Position numbers and translations under genes: made by a program
In this document: in pieces, positions 19,553-30,449 of the stretch
How the letters are laid out: the number at the start of each line of letters is the position of its first letter
Numbering within the stretch: position 1 is the first letter of the stretch
DNA from: Lineus longissimus
Taxonomy: Eukaryota > Nemertea > Pilidiophora > Heteronemertea > Lineidae
DNA: 64,000 nt
Reading direction: 5' to 3'
Assembly (NCBI RefSeq): GCF_910592395.1
Contig: NC_088324.1
Span: 5,420,953-5,484,952, forward strand
Notes under the pieces: model-generated
Told to the model about the DNA's origin: nothing
Database searches by the model: none
What the model saw: the letters and a program-made list of their open reading frames with translations, nothing else

Positions 19553-22110
19553 TCAAAACACCACACCAGCTGCAAACAGACTGTACATGTAAGCTTGCCT
19601 CCAACCAGACAAGAATATCTCGACACGGCTGCCAGGCCAATGAATTGAATTCAAAATTCCAATTGATGACTGCTGAAGGTTAGCCACTAGCACGATCCAG
19701 TGGTTATTGGTACAAACTGGAACGAATACCCAGGTGAACTTTTCCACATCAACCTGCAAAAGAACAATGTGCAATACTGTAACACTTAACTGATACCTGC
19801 TCGATATCGACAAAATAATATCTTTGAAAGATGGCCACCAAGAGCTTGAAAGGCAGAAAGTAATAGTAGGTCAAAGTGCAATGATTTTTTGCATGTTAGG
19901 TCATGTTGTCATAAGAAGACATACACAACAAGTTTAAAGCTGCCTGACTCAACGCTGAGCAAATGTGCAACCATTGTTGACCGATGGAGGACAGATAGCG
20001 GACAAGATGTGATCATGTTCGAAATGCAGAGCTCTAGGTTCACACTAAACGTACACATACATTAAAATGTACATTAATAATGTAAAATAATAAAATGTAC
20101 ATTAATTTTTGAAAATCCACGTGTTGTCATTCTTCTCCCATTTTGATGCCAGGAAGGATGGCAAGACAAGTGCAGTGTTTTGGATCTTTGAATTTGCCTG
20201 TCTCGACAGCACAGCAAGGAAAGCTCTCACAACCTGAAATTCAAACAATACTATTTGATTATACCAGCCACTTATAGCATAAAATCAAAAAAAGGTTTTC
20301 CTGTTATTGTGCAATGCAATTTTGGACAAAAATGATCTCATGCTCCTCGCCTCGCATACATCATCTAATGTTCAACTCTAGAGCAGCACAGTCTGGGATA
20401 TACATGTATGCCCTAGTTAACACTTCGCTTTTTAGCATCTTTTTAAAAACAATTTTACTTAGAGACTTTTACTTTTGCAGACATCATTTTTTCATTCATG
20501 TCATCCATTGAGTACTTTTAGTAGTTCATGCTTTTGATTGTATCAGCTGTAACAAAAGTCTGTTCCCTGTTTTTCTCGCCAAACTCTCTCTAGAGAGAAG
20601 CTGTATAACCTCAGAACAAATTTTTAAAAAGCATACTATAACATGTCTTACATTATCATTTAACATCCCGTCAGGTTGAAGCAGAGTCTTGAATTCTGTG
20701 TCTCTTAACGTATTGTTACCAATGGCCAGCTTCACTGTTTCATCAACACCCTCCTCTGCCCTTTTAACATACTGTTCGCCGTCTTTCAGGTGGTGAGGTA
20801 TACCATGTAGTGTTGAAATAATAGCTGACGGCAACACTTGCAGCGAATATGCCTTGGCTAACACACTACACACAAGCATGAGGTAATCTCCACTTCCCTG
20901 CTTAAAAGAAACAAATCTCGACTTCCATTTATCCGATAGGCAAAGATAATTTGTGATGTCTTCCCTTTCTGTTTTGAAGATATGTGATGACTCCAAAAAG
21001 AAAGAGTGCACTGGGTCATTAAGACATAGCACAAATCTGTCCATACTGTCGCGGGCTCTTTTCATATTAAAATATTCTTCCTTTAATGTTTCAAAGCAGT
21101 GCTCAAGTTCTCCATCTGGAAGGTCATCCAAATAACCATGCAGAGCGGACTTGATCACCTCTCTCAAATCTTCCTCAGGTCCCATGTCATCTTCCAAATC
21201 ATCAAAAGTTGACAAGTCTATCAGCACATCAGTCTCGATCTTGTCATCTACATGTATCTTCTTGGGTCCCTTCTTCTTGGTCGAATCTGTCTTGTCCTTG
21301 ATCTTGTCAGCTCTCTTGGCTTTCTTATTCTGGCTTTGCGCTTGACTTTGTTTTCGTTTATTCTCGATTTTCTTTGGAATTCCTGTTACTGATTGTGTTT
21401 TCCCTTTAGGCCGCCCACGAACCTTTGGTTTTTCAACTAGGTGACTATTTGCTCTAACAAGCACTTAAATTCAGCCACTGAAACTGAGGGTGAAAATGTC
21501 TGTTCTGCAAGCCTTGGAGTAGAAGCCAGATCAGGAAGCAGTTTTTCACCTAAAATGTCCTTCATGGAGTCCAAATGGGCATTCACGGGCAGATTACTGG
21601 TAACCTGGGTACTTGATGCTGATCCTAAACACGGTGAAAAACAAGCGTTTCCCCTGTTTCTCACTTGAGGCACGACTCCGTACATTCGTATCAATATCTA
21701 ACTGTGAATCACTGTAACATTCTCTGTAATACGACAGATCATCTGGCATACTAGTATCTCTCAGGCTCTCATCTGGCTGCGCAGAAGACTTGCTTGGATC
21801 GACATGGTTGTTGTTAAGATCTTGATGACATGTTAAATCCTCATGGCAAAGCGTGTCTCCTTCAGAATTCTCAGGCACACAAGACATACCAGTACGAACT
21901 TCAGCAACATACATGAATGAGTTTGTGAGCTGTGGATCACAAGACGGACCTGCATTAACATCGAGAATGTCAACTTCCTTCCCACCTGAAACACAAGCTT
22001 TGGAGTCTTTGAGGTTTGAAATGTATCCATTGAAGACATCTTGTCCATGTTCACACATTACTGAAGCGATTTCTTTGCAAACACCTAAGGCTTCCCTGTA
22101 CTTTTGACAC
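19553..22110 (-). pseudogene. Decayed Ulp1/C48-peptidase-like gene
   Basis: Exons: 22110 down to 20652 (with frame changes near 21670 and 21455), 20115-20234, and 19553-19753. The first has CQKYREALGVCKEIASVMCEH, which I associate with regions following SWIM zinc fingers in transposon-related proteins, then a Lys-rich linker (KVRGRPKGKTQ) and an alpha-helical block. The Ulp1 part reads LLQPDGMLNDN|VVRAFLAVL, LPSFLASKW, then FTWVFVPVCTNNHWIVLVAN and IGILNSIHW. In C48 peptidases the His-Trp is present here but the Asp of 'ILDS' is Asn, and no Q-x-x-x-x-D-C-G block was found downstream. Likely a dead remnant of a transposon-borne or cellular gene; upstream exons are cut off by BEL element 1. Confidence 0.5.
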
Positions 22111-22123
22111 CTGTTTAACGTTG

Positions 22124-22891
22124 TGGCGGCCACGCCAAATCGTATCGTGGATCGTAAGAATTCAATTAACTGCTTTGTTTGGCGCCACCTCAAATCCTTT
22201 ATTCATAATTGTCCACAGAGCTTGTAAAGACTGTAAAAAGAATACAGTGTCCCAAGTAAACCATCAAAATATCCATATTGGCTATTACAATTATCATATA
22301 CCTCATTCTACAGTTACAGCAGATCAGGGCGCAGTGAAACTTTAGGGTAAATCTGTATAAAACACAATGTTCCCGAATGTTAAGTTCAAAGGTTGTCCAA
22401 GTCAACCCAGTTTACGGAAATCAGCAATAAAGATCATCTCAATTCGCGGTCTTACAAAGTTGTTCATTACAGTTACTTTCTAGTCACAAAACTCATCTAT
22501 TTAGACGTAAACATCATTCTAAAACAGCGCTGCATTATCATTTCCTGGTTTACATCCGGGCAGCATGGACAGTGGCGCCATCATGGCGGGACCGGCCATT
22601 TACAAACTAGCTGCAGAGTCCTGACTGCGTGTTGAATAACTTCACTTTGAAACTAAATAAGGCAATATTCAGGCCTCGTTATTTATCAAATAAGCATTCT
22701 GCACGATCTATACATATTCTATCATAATTACCTCTGTTGCCACAGACCACTGCCTGTTAGACAGCCCGAAACAGACGAAAAACAAAGAGGAGGCGAACCT
22801 CACAAAGTTCTCTCACAACTTAGAAAATGGCAAAAGCATGGACTAGCCTCGTTTTGAACCCACGCTAACAAATTCGGACGGGAAAAACACA
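22124..22891 (-). repeat. BEL-1 3' LTR carrying a 501-bp intron-like segment
   Basis: Aligns to 25295-25561 end to end, with scattered substitutions, except for 22231-22731. 768 minus 501 is 267, the exact length of the other LTR. Confidence 0.85.
22231..22731 (-). other. Intron-like segment with GT-AG borders
   Basis: Read on the minus strand it begins CAGAG|GTAATTATG and ends TATTCTTTTTACAG|TCTTTAC: a good donor, a pyrimidine-rich tract and an acceptor. The other LTR has the precisely joined sequence. It contains no recognisable ORF. See findings for competing explanations. Confidence 0.7.
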
Positions 22892-23418
22892 AGGGTGGTC
22901 TGGTCTTCCCTTTTCACACCTGATCTTGAATCATGCAACTTCAACATAGGTGGCAGCACCACCTTATCGACGGAGGTCTTCACCGAGTTGAACTGGTCCT
23001 GAATAGAGTTCAACTCCTCCGTAAATTCAGCTGTGGCCCCCCTATTAGGGCCAGGACTGAACGCACTACTGTAAGTGCCTGTACCCTGGGTTGGGTCACT
23101 GTTTGCCTGATATGGCAATCGTCCGAAGACACCAAAAGTCTGTTCGTGTGTGGCCGTTGCACGTGGTTGTGTACTGATGCCGTCACCACTACTGGCACTA
23201 CATGCTGCATGCAACTGAGAGTCCGGCGAGCGGCCACTTCGGCCCGCAAAATCCCTCTCAATTCGTTCGAGACGACCAGTGAGGCCGCCTATAGATAAAC
23301 CTAACGAGTCTAATTTGTAATTCAACCTCTCGATGGGGTCGCTACTCTTCGGGAAACCACCAAATTCTGTATTTTTATCTTCATCCGACATGATCTGGAC
23401 CCTCTTGTGAAAGTGCAC
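22843..23418 (-). CDS. Unassigned 191-codon frame in BEL-1
   Basis: A likely start is the ATG of MSDEDKNTEFGGF near 23391. It has a predicted helical stretch (DPIERLNYKLDSLGLSIGGL), a Ser/Gly/Thr-rich middle and a final RSGVKREDQTTLVFFPSEF that runs into the LTR. It occupies the place of RT-integrase. I do not recognise it; it could be the N-terminal part of another element's Gag captured by recombination, or a chance frame. Confidence 0.35.
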   Translation of the reverse strand: MHFHKRVQIMSDEDKNTEFGGFPKSSDPIERLNYKLDSLGLSIGGLTGRLERIERDFAGRSGRSPDSQLHAACSASSGDGISTQPRATATHEQTFGVFGRLPYQANSDPTQGTGTYSSAFSPGPNRGATAEFTEELNSIQDQFNSVKTSVDKVVLPPMLKLHDSRSGVKREDQTTLVFFPSEFVSVGSKRG

Positions 23419-23499
23419 AATAGAAAGACGGATAACGCAATGCGGAATCCTTCCGCATTGCTAACCAAAAAATAGATCGTATAACTGCGGATCGAGTTT

Positions 23500-24142
23500 T
23501 CCCTATCAACAAACCTATCTGAATTTCTGGGAGGTATGGGCTTATTTGATTGGCAATAGTCAAATGAGACCATTGTCTCGCCGTCTCAGGACGTGGGATT
23601 TGACAGGAGGTCGCCGGAACTTCTGCACGAGTGTAGGCCAGCTGCAAAGGCATCTCTGTAGGTTCCATCATGCCTCTGATTGAAAGGCCTTCTACCTGCT
23701 GACAATCAACCGTCTCTTCACCAAGCATGGTGGTCAAATTCAATTTAGTGTTCACCCCTGTCAACTGTAGTTTATCTAGTGTGGTATCAGTAATGAAACT
23801 GGTGTTGCTTTGGTCGTCAAGCAGGGCATATACCAACACACTCTCATCTGGGTTGCTGTGATGGCGTAAAAATACAGGCATTATCAATGAGTGACAATAC
23901 TGATGAACACTTACCATGCGATCAGACTTGTGGTTCACCTCAGCATGCTCCGTGCGTCTAGAGGTGGCAGACTTTACCTGAGACCCAGAACTGGCAGATC
24001 TATCATAATCATGCAATATCGTAGGATGTGTAGCATTACACACCGAACATTTCAGCTTGTGATTACACTCCCTCTTTCTATGACCCCACTTTAGGCACCC
24101 ACAGCACAAACCCTTGCCTTTTATGAACTCAGACCTTTCCAC
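23500..24142 (-). pseudogene. BEL-1 zinc-knuckle and A17-like protease region
   Basis: GLCCGCLKWGHRKREC and CSVCNATHPTILH are the paired Cys/His knuckles found between Gag and protease in Pao elements. Then VYALLDDQSNTSFI, the retropepsin-like (A17) active site with its Asp, and EIQIGLLIGK, the equivalent of 'IGLLIG-N'. After that the similarity ends abruptly, marking the deletion of the rest of Pol. Confidence 0.72.
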
Positions 24143-25264
24143 TGAGACTTGCCCTTAAAATCAGGGCACGAATCCAGTGTATGATACTGGTGACACAAAA
24201 TACAATTGCTACCTGGACCCTTTCCCTTGGGCCTAGGATCACTAGAACTGGAGGCAAAAAAGGTTGACCTTTCGTGGCTAACAGAGTTAACCTTCTCATG
24301 CGTAGCATTTTTATCAACACCCTTGGTACCTTGGCGCTCAAACAGAGGGTTGGTTAACACGCGTGCCTCACGATCAACAAATGCGCACAATTCTAAGAAA
24401 GGGGGATTTCCCTCCCTCACTGTCCCTTTACTGACATTAGTGTTAGTGTTCACTGAAATGTCGGACTCCTGTCCAGAATCTGCCTTCAATCCGTGCTGCC
24501 ATCTATCGACGAACGAATACCATCTCACTTGCATGTTTCGTGGAAGTTTCTCAATGATCTTCTCCTGCTCCAGTGGATCCTCTAGAATGTTCAGTTGCGC
24601 CAATGTTGACATCGCGCCTGCACACTGCTTGAGGAAGTCTGACAATTCCTGAATCTCGGTACCACCTTTGACTGGTCCCCACTCCTGTAATTTCTTGCGG
24701 AAACTAACAGCCAACTTAGCTTTGTTACCGAAGCGTTCTTTCAATACTAGAATTGCCTTTTCGTAGGCGTCTTTAGTGTCTAACATCAGTAGTCCCTTGA
24801 TGGGCTCCTTGGCCTTTCCCTCAGTATAGTGGCCGAGGTAGTATAAACGGTCAACAGGTTCTTCATACCTGTCTTCAACGAGTACTTTGAAGGACTGGAG
24901 CCACGTGTAAAACAAGAATGGTTCACCTCGAAATATCTGAGGTTCTTGTTTAGGTAATCCACGGCTTCGAGATGAGCAAGCTTCAGCAAGTGACTTCAAA
25001 GCTGAAGCGAGGGAATCCGTATTCTGCCTGGAAAGTTCCACCGGAGGGATGTCTGGTTGTGGTTCACTCTGAGGGGCCTTGCCCTTGACAACACCAGGTG
25101 TGCTAGAGAAACGAGGCCATTTCCCTAGCTATTTCCCTCTCGATGTCCTTAATTTCAACTTCAATCCTAATACTTTCGAGTTCGATAAGAAGTTCAGTGT
25201 CTCTTACCGCTGCTGCCTTCAACAAGGCATCTATCTCTTCCATGCTACTGTTTCTTTGGGCCAT
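24121..25264 (-). pseudogene. BEL-1 Gag (DUF1759-type)
   Basis: An ATG at 25264 starts MAQRNSSMEEIDALLKAAAV, a coiled-coil-like N-terminus, which runs into a stop after about 55 codons; a one-base shift near 25120 joins it to the main body. The body has PQIFRGEPFLFYTWLQSFKV, RLYYLGHYTEGKAKEPIKG, ILVLKERFGNKAKLA and ILEDPLEQEKIIEKLPRNMQ, which follow the DUF1759 pattern of Pao/BEL Gag. A CILCHQYHTLDSC knuckle is at the end. Confidence 0.75.
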
Positions 25265-25294
25265 CTCTGTGGTCTAATGGCAGAGTCTTTACTA

Positions 25295-25561
25295 TGGCGG
25301 CCACGCCAAATCGTATCGTAGATCTTGAGAATTCAATTAACTGCTTTGTTTGGCGTCACCTCAAATCCTTTATTCATAATTGTCCACAGAGCTTGTAAAG
25401 ACTCTGTTGCCACAGACCACTGCTTGTTAGACAGCCCGAAACACACGAAAAACAAAGAGGAGGTGAACCTCACGAAGTTATCTCACAACTTAGAAAATGG
25501 CAAAAGCATGGACCAGCCTCGTTTTGAACCCACGCTAACAAATTCAGACGGGAAAAACACA
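25295..25561 (-). repeat. BEL-1 5' LTR (267 bp, without the extra segment)
   Basis: In element sense TGTGTTTTTCCCGTC ... GGCCGCCA. Contains AATAAA shortly before its end (TTATGAATAAAGG). The junction GCAACAGAG/TCTTTACAAG at about 25408 corresponds exactly to the two borders of the 501-bp segment in the 3' copy. Confidence 0.85.
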
Positions 25562-25605
25562 AGATTTGGCGGCAAATTTAAACACCACTAAAAATGAGAT
25601 TTTAA

Positions 25606-26604
25606 TTACTTACGGCTTTCACAATAGTCATCTTCAACTACGTTGTTGTCCTCGATGGTTATGGCATTGGCGTTATGGGCACTCTGCTTAGATTGGTTCT
25701 TGCTGCGGCAAACTCTTCCAAAATGGTTCAATTTGTTGCAAACATAACATTCTTTTCCATTGGCAGGGCATCTGTCTTGGTCTCTGTGTGGTTTTCCACC
25801 ACATCGTTTGCCTTGATGTTGACTTTGAGGGACCTTGGCTTGGCGGAAATCACGATTGGCGGTGACCCTGAACTCTTGAGTATCATGCTGTCTGCGATCA
25901 TTGGGTCTTGACTTTGAATGAAATCTTCTGCTGGGAAACTTTCCCTGGTTTGATGATCTTCCTCGGCGTGATTGGGAATCCGTCTCAACTTTGTGGATTT
26001 GGTCCTTAGTACCGGTTCCTGATTCTAAAGTCGATGCTTGTGCCTCGCTGATTTCAAATGCACGCCCGGTTTCTAACATTTTCTTTAAATTGAGGTCCTC
26101 TTTGAGTGCTTTTCGGCGGAGTTGGTTATTCTCAGTTCCTGTGATGATCTGAGCGGCAATTTCTTTGTCGATATCGTTGAAGTCGCAGGTTTTTGCCAAC
26201 TGTCACAATCTGGTTTGGTATGCATCAATATTTTAATCAGCAGCTTGGGTAGCTTGTCTGAACTTGAAAACTTCAAACGCAACATTACGCTTAGGCTGAA
26301 AGTAGGCTGTTAGCTTAGCCTTCGCTGTCCCGTAGTCTTCATCGCCTCCGGTCTCCGGGCGAGTGTCAAAAATCTCATCAGTATCTGGGCCTGCGAAATG
26401 TAGGAGAAGTGCTCTTTTCCTAGTTGGGTTGGCGATTCCAATACCGGTAGTTAGCCGTTCAAACCTCTTTAACCATTTGTCCCATCTCTGGCCAACGTTG
26501 TTGTCAGGTTGCAGCTCAAATGTGGGAAAATTTGGCAGTGTCAGTACTTGTTCTACTACAGGGGCTGCAGCAGCAGGTGCAGGTGCGTGATCGGGATCGG
26601 GCAT
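25606..26604 (-). pseudogene. Gypsy Gag with two in-frame stops (element 3)
   Basis: An ATG at 26604 opens MPDPDHAPAPAAAAPVVEQV; the capsid part contains RWDKWLKRFERLTTGI and KRALLLHFAGPDTDEIFDT. TAA and TGA codons lie in the same frame at about 26235 and 26205, after which the frame continues through CYVCNKLNHFGRVC (CX2CX4HX4C) to a stop at 25606. The pattern fits CsRn1/Mag-like animal gypsy Gag (inference). Pol is missing: BEL-1 begins about 45 bases further on. Confidence 0.8.
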
Positions 26605-26710
26605 CTTTGCGGTTCGATTTTAGCACCGTATCTCAATATTTCGAGGCATCTACGCGCTTTATGGGTTCTCTAGACTCTTTTGTTACTAGTTTTCATTGCT
26701 TTTGTTAGCA

Positions 26711-26850
26711 GTTTGTGCTCCTCGTCGCCAAAATGTCATATTTATGGCCCCATATATTAGTAGAAACGCAGATCTGTCAAAATCGGTTTATTAACATACG
26801 ACAACAACAACGGATATACCGGGTGTTACAGAAACAATGCTACATGAACA
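26711..26850 (-). repeat. Gypsy LTR end and primer-binding site shared between two gypsy units
   Basis: In minus sense, AATAAACCGATTTTGACAG is followed by a segment ending ATATGACA at 26734, then after three bases TGGCGACGAGGAGCACAAAC (26711-26730), a primer-site-like sequence seen in animal gypsy elements. Gag of element 3 follows on the left and Env of the next element ends on the right, so this one LTR seems to be both 3' LTR of one and 5' LTR of the other. The outer LTR limit is not defined. Confidence 0.55.
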
Positions 26851-26909
26851 TTACAGTATCCAACTTAACAAGATTCCCATGATTCTGGTTCAATCCCTTC
26901 ATGACGTTC

Positions 26910-27449
26910 TCAATACGGTTGCCCGCTGAAGTCATAAAACTTGAATTGGTCGTTGTTTTGCTTAAATTTGTTGTTTTCGAGATCAGTGGCCCTCTCCAAT
27001 TTCTGTATATGTGTTGACAAAAGGGCAGTTCCGAAGATGGACTTGGAAATCTGGCCAATGAAAGAAAGGGGAGCCGACCTCCGATCACGTATTGTAGGTT
27101 TAGACAAGAGACCTGAAGTGGTTTTGTTTAGAAGCAAGTGAAACATTTCCGTATTATTACCAATTTGATATACTAAGGCCTTGCGTTGGGTGGCCAACTC
27201 ATCAAGGAAACGGCCGAGTTTCTGACAATCCATTGACGTGTGGGTACAGTCTGGTCCCAACATCTCTTTGTACGTAGGTCTTACCCATGGGATTGCGAAG
27301 GTGTGCATCCATAGAGAGGCACCATTATCTATAGCTCCGACATGGTACATTCCGGCACCATAGTTTTGCCTTAGGATTGGTGTCCGTTTCATCTCGACTG
27401 TGGTTGCCAACATCACCATACCGATGGCCACTAGGATGGTCCGTACCAA
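26910..27449 (-). pseudogene. F-type Env-like glycoprotein of a gypsy-type endogenous element (copy 2)
   Basis: 179 codons from a start with a hydrophobic signal-peptide-like segment (residues 3-20). A surface-subunit-like region follows, then RDRR resembling a furin-type cleavage site at about residue 123, followed by a fusion-peptide-like SAPLSFIGQISKSIFG and a heptad-like region. It stops early at 26910 without a transmembrane anchor; similarity seems to continue in another frame for about 30 codons, so the copy is truncated. Related to 1928-2402. The family role is membrane fusion; this copy is not expected to work. Confidence 0.68.
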
Positions 27450-27479
27450 CGGGGATCCCTGGAAAAAGTTAGGGACAGA

Positions 27480-28075
27480 TTAAGACATGGTAGACCTTTC
27501 AAAGTCCTCAATTTTAACTTTGTCTAATATCCTCTGTGGACCCAACCAGCAACACCGACTCATTGGATATCCTGCCCACTTGACCTTGTACTGAATCCGA
27601 CCCTTGGATGTACGCTTACCGACAATGTGCTCGATAGCAAACACCCACTGTTTCTTGATCTTAGAGATCACCGGCGGTGGTGGAGGTGCATCTGGTACCA
27701 CACCAACATTTTGTAAGGGCGCAGCCTCAGTTGGAGGATCCTGGATGATCTGTTCATCAGCAGGCATCTCATCCGGAGTTGGCGGTTCTTTACGACCTAT
27801 AGGCCTACTAGCAGAGTCTGTGTAAGGTTTCAGCCTACTAGCATGTACCGGAGCCAGAATCTCATTACCTTGTAAGGATTTTAGCCGAAAGGTACCATTT
27901 GTCAGCGGAACTTGCTGATGAATAGTGTACGGGCCCTTCCACAGATGCTGCAGTTTCCTAGTCAGATGCTTCTTATGTGCAGGCATATACAACAAGACCT
28001 TATCTTATCAACTACGTGAAATTGGTGCGAACGCAACCTTTTGTCGTGCTGAGTTTTCATTTTTGCCTGCGCGCC
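27480..28075 (-). pseudogene. Gypsy integrase C-terminal module with chromodomain
   Basis: Begins in a frame reading KMKTQHDKRLRSHQFHV at about 28060, changes frame near 28000, then LLYMPAHKKHLTRKLQHLWK-GPY (GPY/F module), a Pro/acidic spacer, and VFAIEHIVGKRTSKGRIQYK followed by VKWAGYPMSRCCWLG, a clear chromodomain with the aromatic residues partly kept. It would bind histone tails to steer integration. The catalytic integrase and RNase H are absent, deleted between RT and this module. Confidence 0.8.
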
Positions 28076-28738
28076 CAAGAGATTGTTGACACTTTTTGGT
28101 TGAATGATTTTCGACCATTATGCCCTTTTCACTAACTTTATAACCCAAGAACTTTAGTTCCTTCATGAAGAAGAAGCACTTAGATGGTTTTAAGGTCAAG
28201 TTAGCATCGCCTAATGCCTTGAAAACTAACTCTAGGTGCTCAAGATGTTGCTCATAACTGTTTGAAAATATTATGACATCATCCAAATAACAGAGACAGA
28301 TCTTCCAGTTCAACCCTCTTAGTACAGTTTCCATAAGAAGCTGAAATGTACTTGGAGCTGATTTTAAGCCAAAGGGCATGACATTGAAATGATATAACCC
28401 AGAATAAGTAATAAAGCTCGCCCTGTCGCGCGAATCCTGTCCATCTAACTCCACCTGCCAATAGTCTGAATGGAGATCTAGAGTACTGAAGTACTTAGGT
28501 TGATTCATGCCTAAGGAGTCCAAAGTATCATCTATGCGTGGTAATGCCGTATAATCTACGGTGCGAGAAATTTTGTTAATTTCTCTAAAATCAACACAAA
28601 ATCTATGACTGCCATCTTGCTTATTCACAAGGACAACTGGGGAAGCCCATTCACTATTGGCCTGGGAGGCAATTCCTCTCTTTACCATATCTTGAACCTG
28701 TTCATCAGTGATATCTCTCTGGACTGGACCTACTCTAT
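28076..28738 (-). pseudogene. Gypsy reverse transcriptase, truncated
   Basis: RT motifs: ASPVVLVNKQDGSHRFCVDF, YFSTLDLHSDYWQVEL, FNVMPFGLKSAPSTFQLLM and LCYLDDVIIFS (YLDD). After FLGYKVSEKGI the sequence jumps to the end of integrase near 28080. A frame change near 28735 separates it from the upstream protease-RT linker. Confidence 0.85.
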
Positions 28739-29670
28739 AAGGCTAGACCTGATAGGTGGATGATCACCTGTATCAATGCGATGTTTTATCAGAGAAGTTA
28801 GACCTAACTCACTATCATTGTTGGCAAAGGCATGTCGATATTTCATAAGAAGCTCCCTAAATTCTGTCTTTTGTGACTCTGTTAGGTGTGCACCATCTAA
28901 GTTCACATTTGGAGGATCGGTTTTGGGCTCACTAGTAGTGCCCTCTGTTTTTAAGGAAGTGGACTGCACATTATCCCTAGGTCCAATATCCTGTGTTGGT
29001 AAGCTGAGATTAGCAACTACATCCACTGGGGTCAAATCTATGTGACCCAAATTAGTACACCTGTACAGTTTAATAGGCCTAGTTGTGAGATTGTAAATTT
29101 GGAAAGGAACCAAGTTGCCTTCCACTGTGGCAATACAGTGTGCCCCTATCAAGTGACTTCTACCGATTAATCTTGGGTTTGGAGTTATTACTCTCTCCGC
29201 AGGTCCCGGCACACAACAATTTCCATTCTGTAGTTCGCCCCAAATTAGCTGCTGCTTCCCTGGTTGAAGAACAACTGTAGGACTTGCCCTAAGCTTAACT
29301 GCATTATTTAGATAGTGAATTTCCTGAATTTCTATTGGTTCACTGCCAGCTAGGGTTAAGGTACCATCACCAAAATCTATATGGGCCTTGTGTTCATTCA
29401 AAAAATCTAAGCCTTATACAAGGTCATGGGATAAGTCCCTTGCAACATAGACTTCCTGCTCTCAATCAAAATTACCAAGTTTAAAAGGTAATATAACTGT
29501 ACCCAATAAGGGTAGGGCGGCGCCACTGGCAGTGACGGCCCTCTTCCCCCTTGCATAATCAATGGTGAGGGAAGCCGAATTATATTGAGAATCAAGAAGC
29601 TGTTGCTTTATCAGAGAGATTGTCGGACCACTGTCAAGCAATGCTTCAACCCTCTTCTTCCCACCAGTGC
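28730..29670 (-). pseudogene. Gypsy protease and linker to RT
   Basis: ALLDSGPTISLIKQQLLD at about 29620-29570 carries the retropepsin DSG. In-frame stops follow near 29462 and 29415, then GLDFLNEHKAHIDFGDGTL, the protease end, and a long linker to HRIDTGDHPPIR, the usual lead-in to RT. Broken by the two stops and by the frame change near 28735. Confidence 0.7.
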
Positions 29671-30449
29671 CGGTGGTGAATTCGAAACTTTGGTCAAAAT
29701 TCGAGAGTCATCGCCGTCGAAATATACTTCATTAGTATCAACCGAAAGTGCCAAAGGATCACTGGTAGTGTCAAATGTTGCTTGAACATCTGGTTGGGTA
29801 ACAGTGGGCGTTCTTTCAGTTTCCAACCCTGGTGGGGCACACCAGCGTGGATTGCGGCCAAGCAACCATGACCTGAATGACCAGGATACGCAAGGACAAT
29901 GGATCTCACTTAAGGATTTTATCCGATTCATTAAGCGTATAATACCCCGCCACACCGATTCATGGACTAATACACCCACTGCGACCAATATTGCCAATCC
30001 TACACCCATAGCGAAAACCACACCACCAACTCTACATACGATATCCCTGACTATAAACATTATATAACCTAATCCACCAAGCAAAAACATAGTCCATACT
30101 ATGCATATAATCTGTACATTATCACTGGGAGGTACTACACTTGTGCTAGTATTGACCATTTCGTTCTGCCCACTGGCATTCACATTTCCAAATTCATCAT
30201 GGTTTCCTCTGTGCACGTCTGCACAAGGTGTTCCCATGTTTTATCACAGGCCCCATTGGCTTCACTAACTACAGTTTCAACAATCTCAACATTAGATACT
30301 ATGGATTCTATACCGTTGGAATCCTTACTCTCAATATTTGTCTCAACAATATCTGGCAGAACAGCTGATTCTGCTACACTCAAGGTTTGTTCGTTTGGAC
30401 TCTGTACCGTAAGTCCACATACACTCTCAGTGCTTGGTTTTTGTGACAA
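29611..30449 (-). pseudogene. Upstream polyprotein region with two membrane segments
   Basis: Two frames (30180-30449 and 29611-30237) together give an acidic Ser/Val-rich N-terminus, then hydrophobic stretches IICIVWTMFLLGGLGYIMFI and VGGVVFAMGVGLAILVAVGV, then a soluble part whose end (YFDGDDSRILTKVSNSPPAL) leads straight into the protease after a frameshift near 29660. This is the Gag position of the element, yet no capsid pattern or zinc knuckle is seen. The membrane segments are unusual for Gag; I do not recognise the protein. Confidence 0.45.

Larger units (their letters stand above)
22124..25561 (-). mobile_element. BEL/Pao retrotransposon 1, internally deleted
   Basis: LTRs at 25295-25561 (5', 267 bp) and 22124-22891 (3', 768 bp including a 501-bp extra segment) enclose Gag with a Pao-type domain and an A17-like protease. 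Reverse transcriptase, RNase H and integrase are missing; an unrelated 191-codon frame sits in their place. Flanks show no clear 5-bp duplication, so the ends may have been rearranged. The 3' end lies about 14 bases from the acceptor of the Ulp1-like exon. Confidence 0.75.
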
